The notes under the pieces were generated by a model. That model saw only the letters and a program-made list of their open reading frames with translations, was not told where the DNA came from and did no database searches. Below, piece after piece: positions 1-6,592 of a stretch of DNA of 30,479 nt; the first letter of the stretch is position 1, and the number at the start of each line of letters is the position of its first letter. A program made the position numbers and the translations under genes. Source of the DNA: M0027 sp021713415 (lineage in GTDB: Bacteria > Pseudomonadota > Gammaproteobacteria > Francisellales > Francisellaceae); assembly GCA_021713415.1 (NCBI GenBank), contig JAKJJQ010000035.1, forward strand, positions 1-30,479. Reading direction: 5' to 3'.

Positions 1-308
1 AAGCACTATTATCCAATGCCTTGGCTATTCTGATATTAATTGCATTTATCACAGGCATGTTCTTTATCGATAGAAAGCTCAATCGTATGGATAGAATGTG
101 GGATGATAGCAATAAAACGGTTAGTAACAATCAAAAAGAACAAAATAGAATTAATCGTGCTTATAGCCGTCAAATGGATAGTTTAAACACGCACATTAAT
201 AAGCTAGAAAAGCCTGAACGTTCTGTTTGGCTAGATATTTATGATAAAGATATTCAAAAATTACTAGCAACACCACCTGATGGTTTGAAGCCTCAAGGTG
301 ACGTATGA
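1..308 (+). CDS. Phage inner-membrane spanin (Rz-like), 5' partial
   Basis: The frame is open to the window edge, so the true start lies upstream; a TTG at 21 is the first possible start inside the window but sits within the membrane segment. The visible part has one hydrophobic span (AILILIAFITGMFF) followed by a polar, helical, coiled-coil-like arm of about 70 residues ending in ATPPDGLKPQGDV. This N-in/C-periplasmic layout is that of Rz-type i-spanins, which bridge to a lipoprotein partner and fuse inner and outer membranes at the last step of phage lysis. The stop codon overlaps the start of the next gene (ATGA at 305-308), a lipoprotein of the expected o-spanin size, which is the strongest support. 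Family assignment is by architecture and position, not by clear sequence similarity. Confidence 0.75.
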   Translation, partial: ALLSNALAILILIAFITGMFFIDRKLNRMDRMWDDSNKTVSNNQKEQNRINRAYSRQMDSLNTHINKLEKPERSVWLDIYDKDIQKLLATPPDGLKPQGDV

Positions 309-559
309 ATAAATTTTATTGGCTTTTAAGTAGCATTGTGGTGTTATCAATTAATGGTTGTGGCATGTTTTTACCACGACCAATCACAGTGGGTCATATT
401 CCCCCATCCCTGACACAGCCAAGAGTTGTCTATGGTTGTTCATCCATTGAAACAGAACTCAAGCTTGCTACATGCTACTTAAAAACAAGTGAAGCCTTAT
501 ATTTAGCTAATCAAGATAAACAAAGTTTAATTACTTTAGAAAGTCAGTGGCATAATTAA
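305..559 (+). CDS. Phage outer-membrane spanin lipoprotein (Rz1/LysC-like)
   Basis: This 84-residue protein begins with a lipoprotein signal peptide: MNK, a hydrophobic core, then a lipobox-like INGC with the acylated Cys at residue 19. The mature part is short and proline-containing (RPITVGHIPPSLTQP), with two further Cys (about 45 and 57). Its middle and end resemble the P2 LysC/Rz1 type, in which the lipoprotein meets the i-spanin in the periplasm. It starts inside the stop codon of the i-spanin gene (4-base overlap), a usual spanin gene arrangement. It lies directly upstream of the tail sheath gene, separated by 80 bases of AT-rich sequence. The Asn at the -2 lipobox position is uncommon but tolerated. 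Confidence 0.75.
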   Translation: MNKFYWLLSSIVVLSINGCGMFLPRPITVGHIPPSLTQPRVVYGCSSIETELKLATCYLKTSEALYLANQDKQSLITLESQWHN

Positions 560-639
560 TCTCATCTATTAGTTTACCCATCTAAACATCTTAAATTATT
601 TAATAATAATAGTTAGCAATAAGAAAAAAGGTGTGACAG

Positions 640-1785
640 ATGAGTGGATTTTTTCACGGTGTTGAGGTTGTTGAGCTAGATTCTGGCTCACGTCCGATTC
701 AAACAGTTAGAAGTTCAGTAATTGGTTTAGTTGGCACAGCCGATGAAGCAGACAGCGATCAATTTCCTATCAATGAGCCAGTGATGGTGGTTAATCGAAC
801 TGAAGCAGCTAAGTTAGGTACTAAAGGTACATTACCAGATGCTATTGATTTAATCTTTGATCAAGTTGGCGCAATTATTGTTGTCATTAGAGTTGAGGCA
901 TCAGATGATGCTGCAACTCAATTAGCAAATATCCAAGGTGGTGTTGATAGTCAAACAGAACAAAGAACAGGTGTACATGCTTTACTAGATGCTGAAAGTA
1001 AATTAGGTGTAAAACCACGATTATTAACTGTACCATCATTTACCACAGAAACAGGTATTGTTGCAGAGCTATTAGGTATTGCTGAAACATTAACGGCAAT
1101 TATCATTGCTGAAGCACCATCGACAACCGATGCAGCAGCTCAAACCTATGCAGGTAATTTTGGCAGTCCCAGAGTTTATGTAATCGACCCACAAGTTGAA
1201 GTATTAAAAGACGGTGTAAAAACATACTTACCATCTAGCCCAGCTATAGCAGGGTTAATTGCAAAAATTGATAATGATTATGGCTGGCATTATAGCCCAT
1301 CTAACCATGAATTAAATGGTATTACAGGTACAGCTAGAGCCATTGAATACAGTTTACAAGATAATAGCAGAGCCAATCTATTAAATGAGCAAAACGTTAA
1401 TGTATTGATTAGACAAAATGGCTGGAGACTGTGGGGTAATAGAACCACATCGAGTGATCCAAAATGGCAATTTCTTTGTGTTAGACGTACAGCCGATATG
1501 CTCAATGAGTCATTAGTTGTTGCACACCAATGGGCAGTTGATAGAGGTATTACTCAAACCTTTACTGAAGATATTACCATGAGTGTTAATGATTACTTAC
1601 GAACTTTAACAGCTCAAGGTCGTATCTTAGGCGGTAGTTGTTGGGTAGATGAAAGTGTTAATACTAACAATGAAATTAAGAACGGTCATATTACTTTTGA
1701 TTTTGACTTCACCCCTGTCTACCCAGCAGAGCGTATTACCTTTAGATCACGCTTAACTGATAACTACATTCAAGAGATATTTTAA
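640..1785 (+). CDS. FI: Phage tail sheath protein (P2 gpFI family)
   Basis: The 381-residue product matches P2-type contractile tail sheath protein in length (about 390-400 usual) and in landmarks. It opens with FFHGVEVVELDSGSRPIQTVRSSVIGLVGTA, written here in parts: the block HGVEVVELDSGSRPI is the typical sheath N-terminus, followed by the strand RSSVIGLVGTAD. The C-terminal half carries the LWGNRT-type block (residues near 265) and a conserved end (GHITFDFDFTPVYPAERI). Sheath subunits wrap the tail tube and contract to drive it through the host envelope. The ATG at 640 has AAGG nine bases upstream. It is followed 15 bases later by the tube gene, as in P2 (FI-FII). Confidence 0.93.
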   Translation: MSGFFHGVEVVELDSGSRPIQTVRSSVIGLVGTADEADSDQFPINEPVMVVNRTEAAKLGTKGTLPDAIDLIFDQVGAIIVVIRVEASDDAATQLANIQGGVDSQTEQRTGVHALLDAESKLGVKPRLLTVPSFTTETGIVAELLGIAETLTAIIIAEAPSTTDAAAQTYAGNFGSPRVYVIDPQVEVLKDGVKTYLPSSPAIAGLIAKIDNDYGWHYSPSNHELNGITGTARAIEYSLQDNSRANLLNEQNVNVLIRQNGWRLWGNRTTSSDPKWQFLCVRRTADMLNESLVVAHQWAVDRGITQTFTEDITMSVNDYLRTLTAQGRILGGSCWVDESVNTNNEIKNGHITFDFDFTPVYPAERITFRSRLTDNYIQEIF

Positions 1786-1800
1786 TTTAGGAGATAATCA

Positions 1801-2301
1801 ATGATTGGTGATCGTATACTACAAAACTTTGCTGTTTATTTAGACGGTACAACGCTAATAGGTGAGACAACTGAGGTACAACTACCCAAAATCACAGTTA
1901 AAACAGTTGAGTATAATGGCGCTGGTATGTCAGGCACAATTGAAATTGATACAGGTAAAATTGAGAAATTAGAAACCTCAATGAAGTTAAAAGGCATCCA
2001 AACTGTACCTATTGGTTCATTTGGTGAAGATGCAACTAAACCTTTAATTTTAAGAGCAGCAATAAAAAATAGTGATGGCACAGAAAAAAAGCTAGTGATT
2101 GAAATGCGTGGTCTCGTTAAAGAAATTGATTATGGTACTTGGAATGCTGAAGATATAGGTGAAACTAGCGTTTCTATGACTTTGCAATATTACCGCTTTA
2201 GTGAAGATGGCACAGACTTAATTATCATTGACCCGATTAATAACATCAGGAATCTAAATGGTAAAGATCAATTAGAAGGTGTTGTATCCGCATTATCATA
2301 A
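1801..2301 (+). CDS. FII: Phage major tail tube protein (P2 gpFII family)
   Basis: This 166-residue protein has the P2 FII signature pattern: an N-terminal NFAVYLDGTTLIGETTEVQLP block, the loop VEYNGAGMSGTIEID, and a C-terminal GETSVSMTLQYYRF block. P2 FII is 172 residues. It would stack as hexamers to form the inner tube through which DNA (or, in a tailocin, protons) passes. AGGAG lies about eight bases before the ATG. It follows the sheath gene and precedes the tail-assembly chaperone gene, the canonical order. Its identification is firm from order, length and these motifs. Confidence 0.92.
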   Translation: MIGDRILQNFAVYLDGTTLIGETTEVQLPKITVKTVEYNGAGMSGTIEIDTGKIEKLETSMKLKGIQTVPIGSFGEDATKPLILRAAIKNSDGTEKKLVIEMRGLVKEIDYGTWNAEDIGETSVSMTLQYYRFSEDGTDLIIIDPINNIRNLNGKDQLEGVVSALS

Positions 2302-2341
2302 TATTCAATCAAACTCAAATTAATAAATAGGAGATCAATTC

Positions 2342-2662
2342 GTGGCTATAGAAATAATATTAACAGAACAAGTTGAATCATGTGACGGTAAGACTAAAAC
2401 CAATGTTATCACCATGCGTGAACCAAAAGTAAGTGACTTATTAAATGTAAGCTCAATAGCTTCAACACAACAACAAGAGATGACTATGATCTCTCATTTA
2501 ACAACGATTCCGTTAGATGAGTTAAAATCAATGAAACTAAAAGATTACTTACGTTTGCAGTCAGGTTTAGTTTATTTCCAAGGAGAAGAACTTGACCCAA
2601 AAGCATATCTGAAAGAATGTTCATCATTGCCACCCAAACAGGATGGTCAATCAGTGAGCTAA
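2342..2662 (+). CDS. E: Tail assembly chaperone gpE (zero-frame product)
   Basis: The 106-residue product starts at GTG 2342 behind a clear AGGAG and resembles P2 gpE family proteins (about 90-100 residues), with the KVSDLL and LDELKSMKLKDYLRLQ blocks typical of the Pfam tail protein E family. In P2 and relatives this gene and its -1 frame extension make a short and a long chaperone that coat the tape measure during tail assembly. A correctly phased slippery heptamer lies at 2596-2602 (see separate entry), so ribosomes that do not shift end at 2662. The position between tube and tape measure genes supports the call. Confidence 0.88.
   Translation: MAIEIILTEQVESCDGKTKTNVITMREPKVSDLLNVSSIASTQQQEMTMISHLTTIPLDELKSMKLKDYLRLQSGLVYFQGEELDPKAYLKECSSLPPKQDGQSVS
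2596..2602 (+). promoter_or_regulatory. Slippery heptamer C CCA AAA for -1 frameshifting
   Basis: The heptamer fits X XXY YYZ exactly in the E frame (codons CCA AAA, preceded by C). After slippage the P- and A-site tRNAs can re-pair with CCC AAA. It sits at the very start of the open -1 frame, one base after the -1 frame stop at 2593-2595, and inside the gene where P2-like phages shift (P2 uses T TTT TTG). No stable downstream hairpin or pseudoknot was worked out by eye. Confidence 0.75.
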
Positions 2663-2742
2663 AGAATTTAACGCTAAAAGAGTTAAAACTATATTTTAAT
2701 TTATCATTAGAATGGATAAAAGGAATGCATGGTGAAGGCTAG
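2596..2742 (+). CDS. E': gpE' extension, reached by -1 frameshift from E
   Basis: In the -1 frame relative to E, a reading frame opens right after a TGA at 2593-2595 and runs to TAG at 2740-2742. Its sequence includes FIIATQTGWSISELKNLTLKEL, in parts IIATQTGWSISEL then LTLKELKLYF, which fits the GpE' family pattern (IA..F.W...E...L...EL..W). Shifting at 2596-2602 joins 87 residues of E to 46 residues of this frame, giving a 133-residue E+E' protein; P2 E+E' is about 142. There is an internal ATG at 2617 but no good ribosome binding site, so independent translation is unlikely. The stop overlaps the tape measure start by 14 bases. Confidence 0.8.
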   Translation, partial: PKSISERMFIIATQTGWSISELKNLTLKELKLYFNLSLEWIKGMHGEG

Positions 2743-4819
2743 CAATATTTCATTAGGTGTTACTATTGGTGCAACACTAGATAAGAGTTTTAAAGCGAGT
2801 AGTTTTTTTGCTAATAAAACCATGAATAATCTAGCCCAAAAGTCAAAAAGCTTAAAAGATAAGCAATCAAGCATTTTAAAATATAAAGATATTGGTGCAT
2901 CATTAAGTACACAGAAAACAAAATTAACTCAAGCAAAAACTGCATTAGCGCAACTAGAATCACAAATAGTGGCGACAACTAAGCCCACTAAAACAATGAC
3001 CAATCAGTTTAATAAAGCTCAAAAAAAGGTTGAACAATTAGAAGGCTCAGTTAATAAAGAAAAACAAGCCTTAACTAATATGGGTTCAGCGCTAACTAAA
3101 GCAGGTATTAAAACACATAACTTAAATATCACAGAATCAAGATTAGCTAGAGAAATTACACGCGTTGATAAAACGATGAAGCGCAAAGCAGCTACGATGC
3201 GTATTGTTTCAACAGGATTAAAACGCATTAAATATGCAGCATTAGGCACAGTTGGTGCAATGACTGCATTAGGCGCAGTTGGTTCTAAAATGGTAACATC
3301 CATTGGCGAGCATGGTGATAAGGTTGCAAAGACAGCAGATAAATTAGGTCTTACCACAGATAAATTACAAGCTTTACGTTATGCAGCTGAGAGAAGTGGT
3401 GTATCAACACAAACTTTAGATATGTCATTACAGCGAATGACTAGATGGATATCAGAAGCAGCAAATGGCACAGGTGAAGCCAAGCAGACATTAGAACAAC
3501 TTGGATTATCAGCAGAAGAATTAAACAACTTAAAGCCAGATCAGGCATTGGGCTTAATTGCTGATAAATTACATAGTGTAAAAAATGCAAGTGATAGAAC
3601 ACGTATTGCACAAAAGCTATTTGATTCAGAAGGTGTTGCTTTAGTTAATATGCTAAAAGATGGTTCAGGAGCATTAAGTGATTATGAGAAACAAGCCAGA
3701 AAAGTAGGTTATGTTTTAGATGAAAAAACCTTACGTTCAGCAGAGAAAAACCGAGATGCCTTTTTAGATTTAAGTACCACTTTTAAAGCAGTGAGTTATC
3801 AAGTTGGTGCTAAGTTAATGCCAGCTTTTACAGAAGGCTTTAAACAAATTACAACTTGGATGGTTAAAAACAAAGATGTCATTAGCCAATGGTTAACCAA
3901 GGTAATTAAACTATCGATTACGGCAATGCCAAAGTTTATAAAAGCAGCTAATTCATTGGGTAGTGCATTAACAACGGTTGCAACGATTGCTAATAAGGTC
4001 GTAAATTTTTTAGGTGGTTGGGCGCCTGTATTAACGGTAGTAACAACCTTAGTTGGTATTAAGTTTATTGGTGCATTAACAGGCGCAACTAAAGCAATAA
4101 GTATTGTTTCATTTGCAGTAAAAGGGCTAACAACACTATTTTTAACCAATCCAATTGGTCTTGCAATTGCAGCTATTGGTACAGCAGTATTTCTTATTTA
4201 TAAATATTGGCAACCGATTACAGGTTTTTTTGCTAATCTTTGGAATGGGGTGAAGTCCGTATTTACAGGCTTTGTTGATTTCTGTAAAAACTTATGGGGT
4301 GCTTATACTGATCAGGTATCAAAAAACTTAAATGTTGTCAAAAGCATCTTTAGTAATGCATGGGGCGTTATTAAAGATAGTGTCAAAAGCGTCTTTGACT
4401 GGATAGGCACAAAGATTAATTGGTTTAGTGATAAGATATCATGGATGGGTGACAAAATACGTGGAGTATTAGAATATTTTGGTTTAGCTAAAGCTGAGTC
4501 TAAAAAAACTGAAAGTTATATCAAATCTAATTACCATGATAATAAGGCTCAGTTTAAAACACCACAAGATGAGAAGTTAGCTGTCCTTGCTATGCAACGA
4601 TCAAAGCAAAGTCCAATGAAGCAAGCAATAGCTTATAGAGAAGTAGCTAACCAGAGTATTAATAACAATAATTCAAAAACCAGTACCAATAAAACAGTCA
4701 ATGTTACCAATCAAATTACAATCTCTGGTAATGGAAGTTCTCAAGCACAAATTGCAAAAGCAGCGCATCAAGGCACACAACGAGCATTAGCATTTTATGA
4801 TACAGAAGGAGGCTATTAA
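2729..4819 (+). CDS. T: Phage tail tape measure protein (P2 gpT-like)
   Basis: At 696 residues this is the longest gene of the tail operon (P2 gpT is 815). The first 150 residues are Lys/Gln-rich and strongly helical. A hydrophobic patch follows near 165-185, then a TP901-like core (about 190-360: KVAKTADKLGLTTDKLQALR, WISEAANGTGEAKQTLEQLG) and several membrane-type segments between about 430 and 500. A Trp-rich repeat zone then runs to about 590. The protein sets tail length and is coated by gpE/E+E' during assembly. AAAGGA lies just before the ATG, inside the E' frame. The last base of the stop is the first base of the next gene's ATG (TAATG), so U is translationally coupled. Confidence 0.9.
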   Translation: MVKASNISLGVTIGATLDKSFKASSFFANKTMNNLAQKSKSLKDKQSSILKYKDIGASLSTQKTKLTQAKTALAQLESQIVATTKPTKTMTNQFNKAQKKVEQLEGSVNKEKQALTNMGSALTKAGIKTHNLNITESRLAREITRVDKTMKRKAATMRIVSTGLKRIKYAALGTVGAMTALGAVGSKMVTSIGEHGDKVAKTADKLGLTTDKLQALRYAAERSGVSTQTLDMSLQRMTRWISEAANGTGEAKQTLEQLGLSAEELNNLKPDQALGLIADKLHSVKNASDRTRIAQKLFDSEGVALVNMLKDGSGALSDYEKQARKVGYVLDEKTLRSAEKNRDAFLDLSTTFKAVSYQVGAKLMPAFTEGFKQITTWMVKNKDVISQWLTKVIKLSITAMPKFIKAANSLGSALTTVATIANKVVNFLGGWAPVLTVVTTLVGIKFIGALTGATKAISIVSFAVKGLTTLFLTNPIGLAIAAIGTAVFLIYKYWQPITGFFANLWNGVKSVFTGFVDFCKNLWGAYTDQVSKNLNVVKSIFSNAWGVIKDSVKSVFDWIGTKINWFSDKISWMGDKIRGVLEYFGLAKAESKKTESYIKSNYHDNKAQFKTPQDEKLAVLAMQRSKQSPMKQAIAYREVANQSINNNNSKTSTNKTVNVTNQITISGNGSSQAQIAKAAHQGTQRALAFYDTEGGY

Positions 4820-5268
4820 TGGGTAACTTCTTAAAACAATTATCAACCAACTTAGTATTAGGTGGCATCCCATTTAATGTAAATACCAGCACTTATAACC
4901 ATATCAGTAAAACATCAGCCTCAAATTGGTCAAAGCAAAATAGAATTAATAATACACCCGCATTACAACATTCAGGTACACGTACTGATACAATGTCAAT
5001 TTCAGGTGTTAAGTTTCCAGATAAAAAGACAGCGGAAGTAACCATTGCTGCCTTAAAAGATATGGCTATATCAGATAAGCCACAATTTCTAATTGGCCTA
5101 GATGGATTAGTTTATGGTAAGTGGGCAATTGATGATATCCAAGAAGATGAACCCGATGGTGAACAAAGTAGCTATACGATTAACTTATCTCGTTACTATA
5201 ACAAATCAATCTTAGGTTATGCCAAAGATGCAATTACAAGTTTAACTGGAGATTCAACCAGTGGCTAA
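4819..5268 (+). CDS. U: Phage tail completion/terminator protein (P2 gpU)
   Basis: The 149-residue product is close to P2 gpU (159) and keeps family features: an N-terminal LGGIPFNVNT segment, the STRTDTMSISG-like block GTRTDTMSISGVKFP, and the LIGLDGLVYGKWAIDDIQEDE block followed by a Tyr-rich amphipathic end. gpU caps the tail tube at the head-proximal end in P2-like phages. Its start overlaps the tape measure stop by one base, with AAGGAGG upstream inside T, and its end overlaps the X start by eight bases. This tight packing is typical of one late transcript. Confidence 0.88.
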   Translation: MGNFLKQLSTNLVLGGIPFNVNTSTYNHISKTSASNWSKQNRINNTPALQHSGTRTDTMSISGVKFPDKKTAEVTIAALKDMAISDKPQFLIGLDGLVYGKWAIDDIQEDEPDGEQSSYTINLSRYYNKSILGYAKDAITSLTGDSTSG

Positions 5269-5461
5269 ATATATAACCAAAACAGGTGATATGTTAGATG
5301 ATATTTGTTATCAATACTATGGTACAGAAAGTGTCACCTTTAAAGTACTAGAAGCCAATAGAGACTTAGCTGATCTCGGTGAAATATTACCATCAGGCAT
5401 AGAAATAGAATTACCTGATTTTCCACCACCAGAAAGACGAGCAGTTAAGTTATGGGAGTAA
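5261..5461 (+). CDS. X: Phage tail protein X (LysM-like baseplate protein)
   Basis: This small 66-residue protein has the tail X pattern: KTGDMLDDICYQYYG, then VLEANRDLADLGEILPSG, ending in a LPDFPPP segment. The fold is LysM-like, and the protein sits in the baseplate hub. It starts at GTG 5261, with GGAG upstream, and overlaps U by 8 bases and D by 10. In P2 itself X lies in the lysis/completion region; a U-X-D order is seen in R-type pyocins and other P2 relatives. Confidence 0.9.
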   Translation: MAKYITKTGDMLDDICYQYYGTESVTFKVLEANRDLADLGEILPSGIEIELPDFPPPERRAVKLWE

Positions 5462-6432
5462 CCATTTATAAGATAGAAGCCAATGATAAAAATATAACTG
5501 ATACAATATCAGAGCATCTAATCTCACTGACCATAAATGACTCATTGGGTGATAACTCAGATAGTTTAAGTTTAACCTTAAGTGATTCAAATGAAGACAT
5601 TCAATTTCCAAAAGCAGGTGCAGAATTAAAGGTAAGCTTAGGCACTAAAAATAATCTACATTCATTTGGTGTATTTGTCGTTGATCATGTCAGTTATAAA
5701 ACACCACCAAGTTTAATTGAAATCTCAGCAAAGTCAGTACCATTTAATCAATCAAAACAATTCCAAGCCATGCAAAGCAAATTAAATAGAAGCTTTGATC
5801 AAACAACCGTAGGTGAGATTGTAAAACAAATAGCAAGTGAACATGGCTTATCTTACAGCATTCCGTCAGAGTTAGAATCAACCAAAATTACTCATATTGA
5901 TCAGACCAATGAAAGTAACGTTAGCTTTCTTTATCGCATAGCAAGACTACACAATGTAAAGCTTAAATTAACCTATGAAAAAATCATTCTTTTACAAACA
6001 GATGGTCAAACAGTCACAGGCAAAGATATACAACCTATAGAACTAGAATTAACTGACATTTCAACGTTAAGTTATTCCACTCAAAAAAAGATAAGCTATC
6101 AATCAGTAATTACCCAATACCATAATTTAGATACAGGTAAAACAGAGGAAGTAACGATAGGTAAAGGTGATCCAGTCATGCGAACTTCTTATATCTACCC
6201 AGATAAAGAACAAGCGCAAAAGATGGCAGAAAAAGTATTAGCTAAAGCTCAAGATGATTCAGATGAGTTAAGTATAAGCATAATGGGTAATGTTAATCTA
6301 ATAGCAGGTGTACCAATAAAGATTAAAAACTTACGAGAAGATATCCCACAAGGTTGGGTAATAAAAACAGCAAATCATACACTTTCAGAAGCAGGTTATC
6401 TTACAAATTTCAGTGCATCTGTAAAAAAATAA
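5452..6432 (+). CDS. D: Phage late control/baseplate hub protein gpD
   Basis: The 326-residue protein shows the gpD layout: an N-terminal barrel domain with DSLGDNSDSLSLTLSD near residues 30-50, the GAELKVSLG block, a middle KSVPFNQSKQFQ region, and a C-terminal barrel ending with GWVIKTANHTLSEAGYLTNF. gpD proteins are homologues of the VgrG/gp27 hub, forming the trimeric tail tip that carries the spike. P2 gpD is 387 residues, so this one is shorter. It starts at ATG 5452 within the end of X and is the last gene of the + strand tail operon; nothing typical of P2 ogr follows. Confidence 0.9.
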   Translation: MGVTIYKIEANDKNITDTISEHLISLTINDSLGDNSDSLSLTLSDSNEDIQFPKAGAELKVSLGTKNNLHSFGVFVVDHVSYKTPPSLIEISAKSVPFNQSKQFQAMQSKLNRSFDQTTVGEIVKQIASEHGLSYSIPSELESTKITHIDQTNESNVSFLYRIARLHNVKLKLTYEKIILLQTDGQTVTGKDIQPIELELTDISTLSYSTQKKISYQSVITQYHNLDTGKTEEVTIGKGDPVMRTSYIYPDKEQAQKMAEKVLAKAQDDSDELSISIMGNVNLIAGVPIKIKNLREDIPQGWVIKTANHTLSEAGYLTNFSASVKK

Positions 6433-6569
6433 TTATTTATAATTAAAATGATCTTCATAAATGACCGTGATAAAGTTTTCTATATAGGGCTAATGCATTT
6501 GCTTGTATCATCCAGTGCTAGCACACAAAGTAATAAAAACACGCTTTAAAAAATATTATTAAGTGATAT

Positions 6570-6592
6570 GTCTATTGTTTATGCAAATAGAC
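6570..6592. terminator. Stem-loop between convergent D and kinase genes
   Basis: A perfect 7-bp inverted repeat (GTCTATT at 6570-6576, AATAGAC at 6586-6592) with a 9-base loop sits immediately after the kinase stop codon, in the 160-base gap between the convergent D and kinase genes. The position fits a shared terminator, but the stem is AT-rich and neither side has a strong T-run, so factor-independent termination is uncertain. The rest of the gap (6433-6569) shows no gene. Confidence 0.35.

Noticed and set aside
1290..1505. Minus-strand reading frame inside the tail sheath gene (and similar antisense frames inside tape measure, tube, cydA, plsY and maeA)
   Set aside because: Each lies wholly opposite a confident gene and reads as a shadow of its codons.
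2633..2639. CCCAAAC as the frameshift heptamer of gene E
   Set aside because: In the E frame it is split CCC AAA C, the wrong phase for tandem -1 slippage; C CCA AAA at 2596-2602 is in phase.
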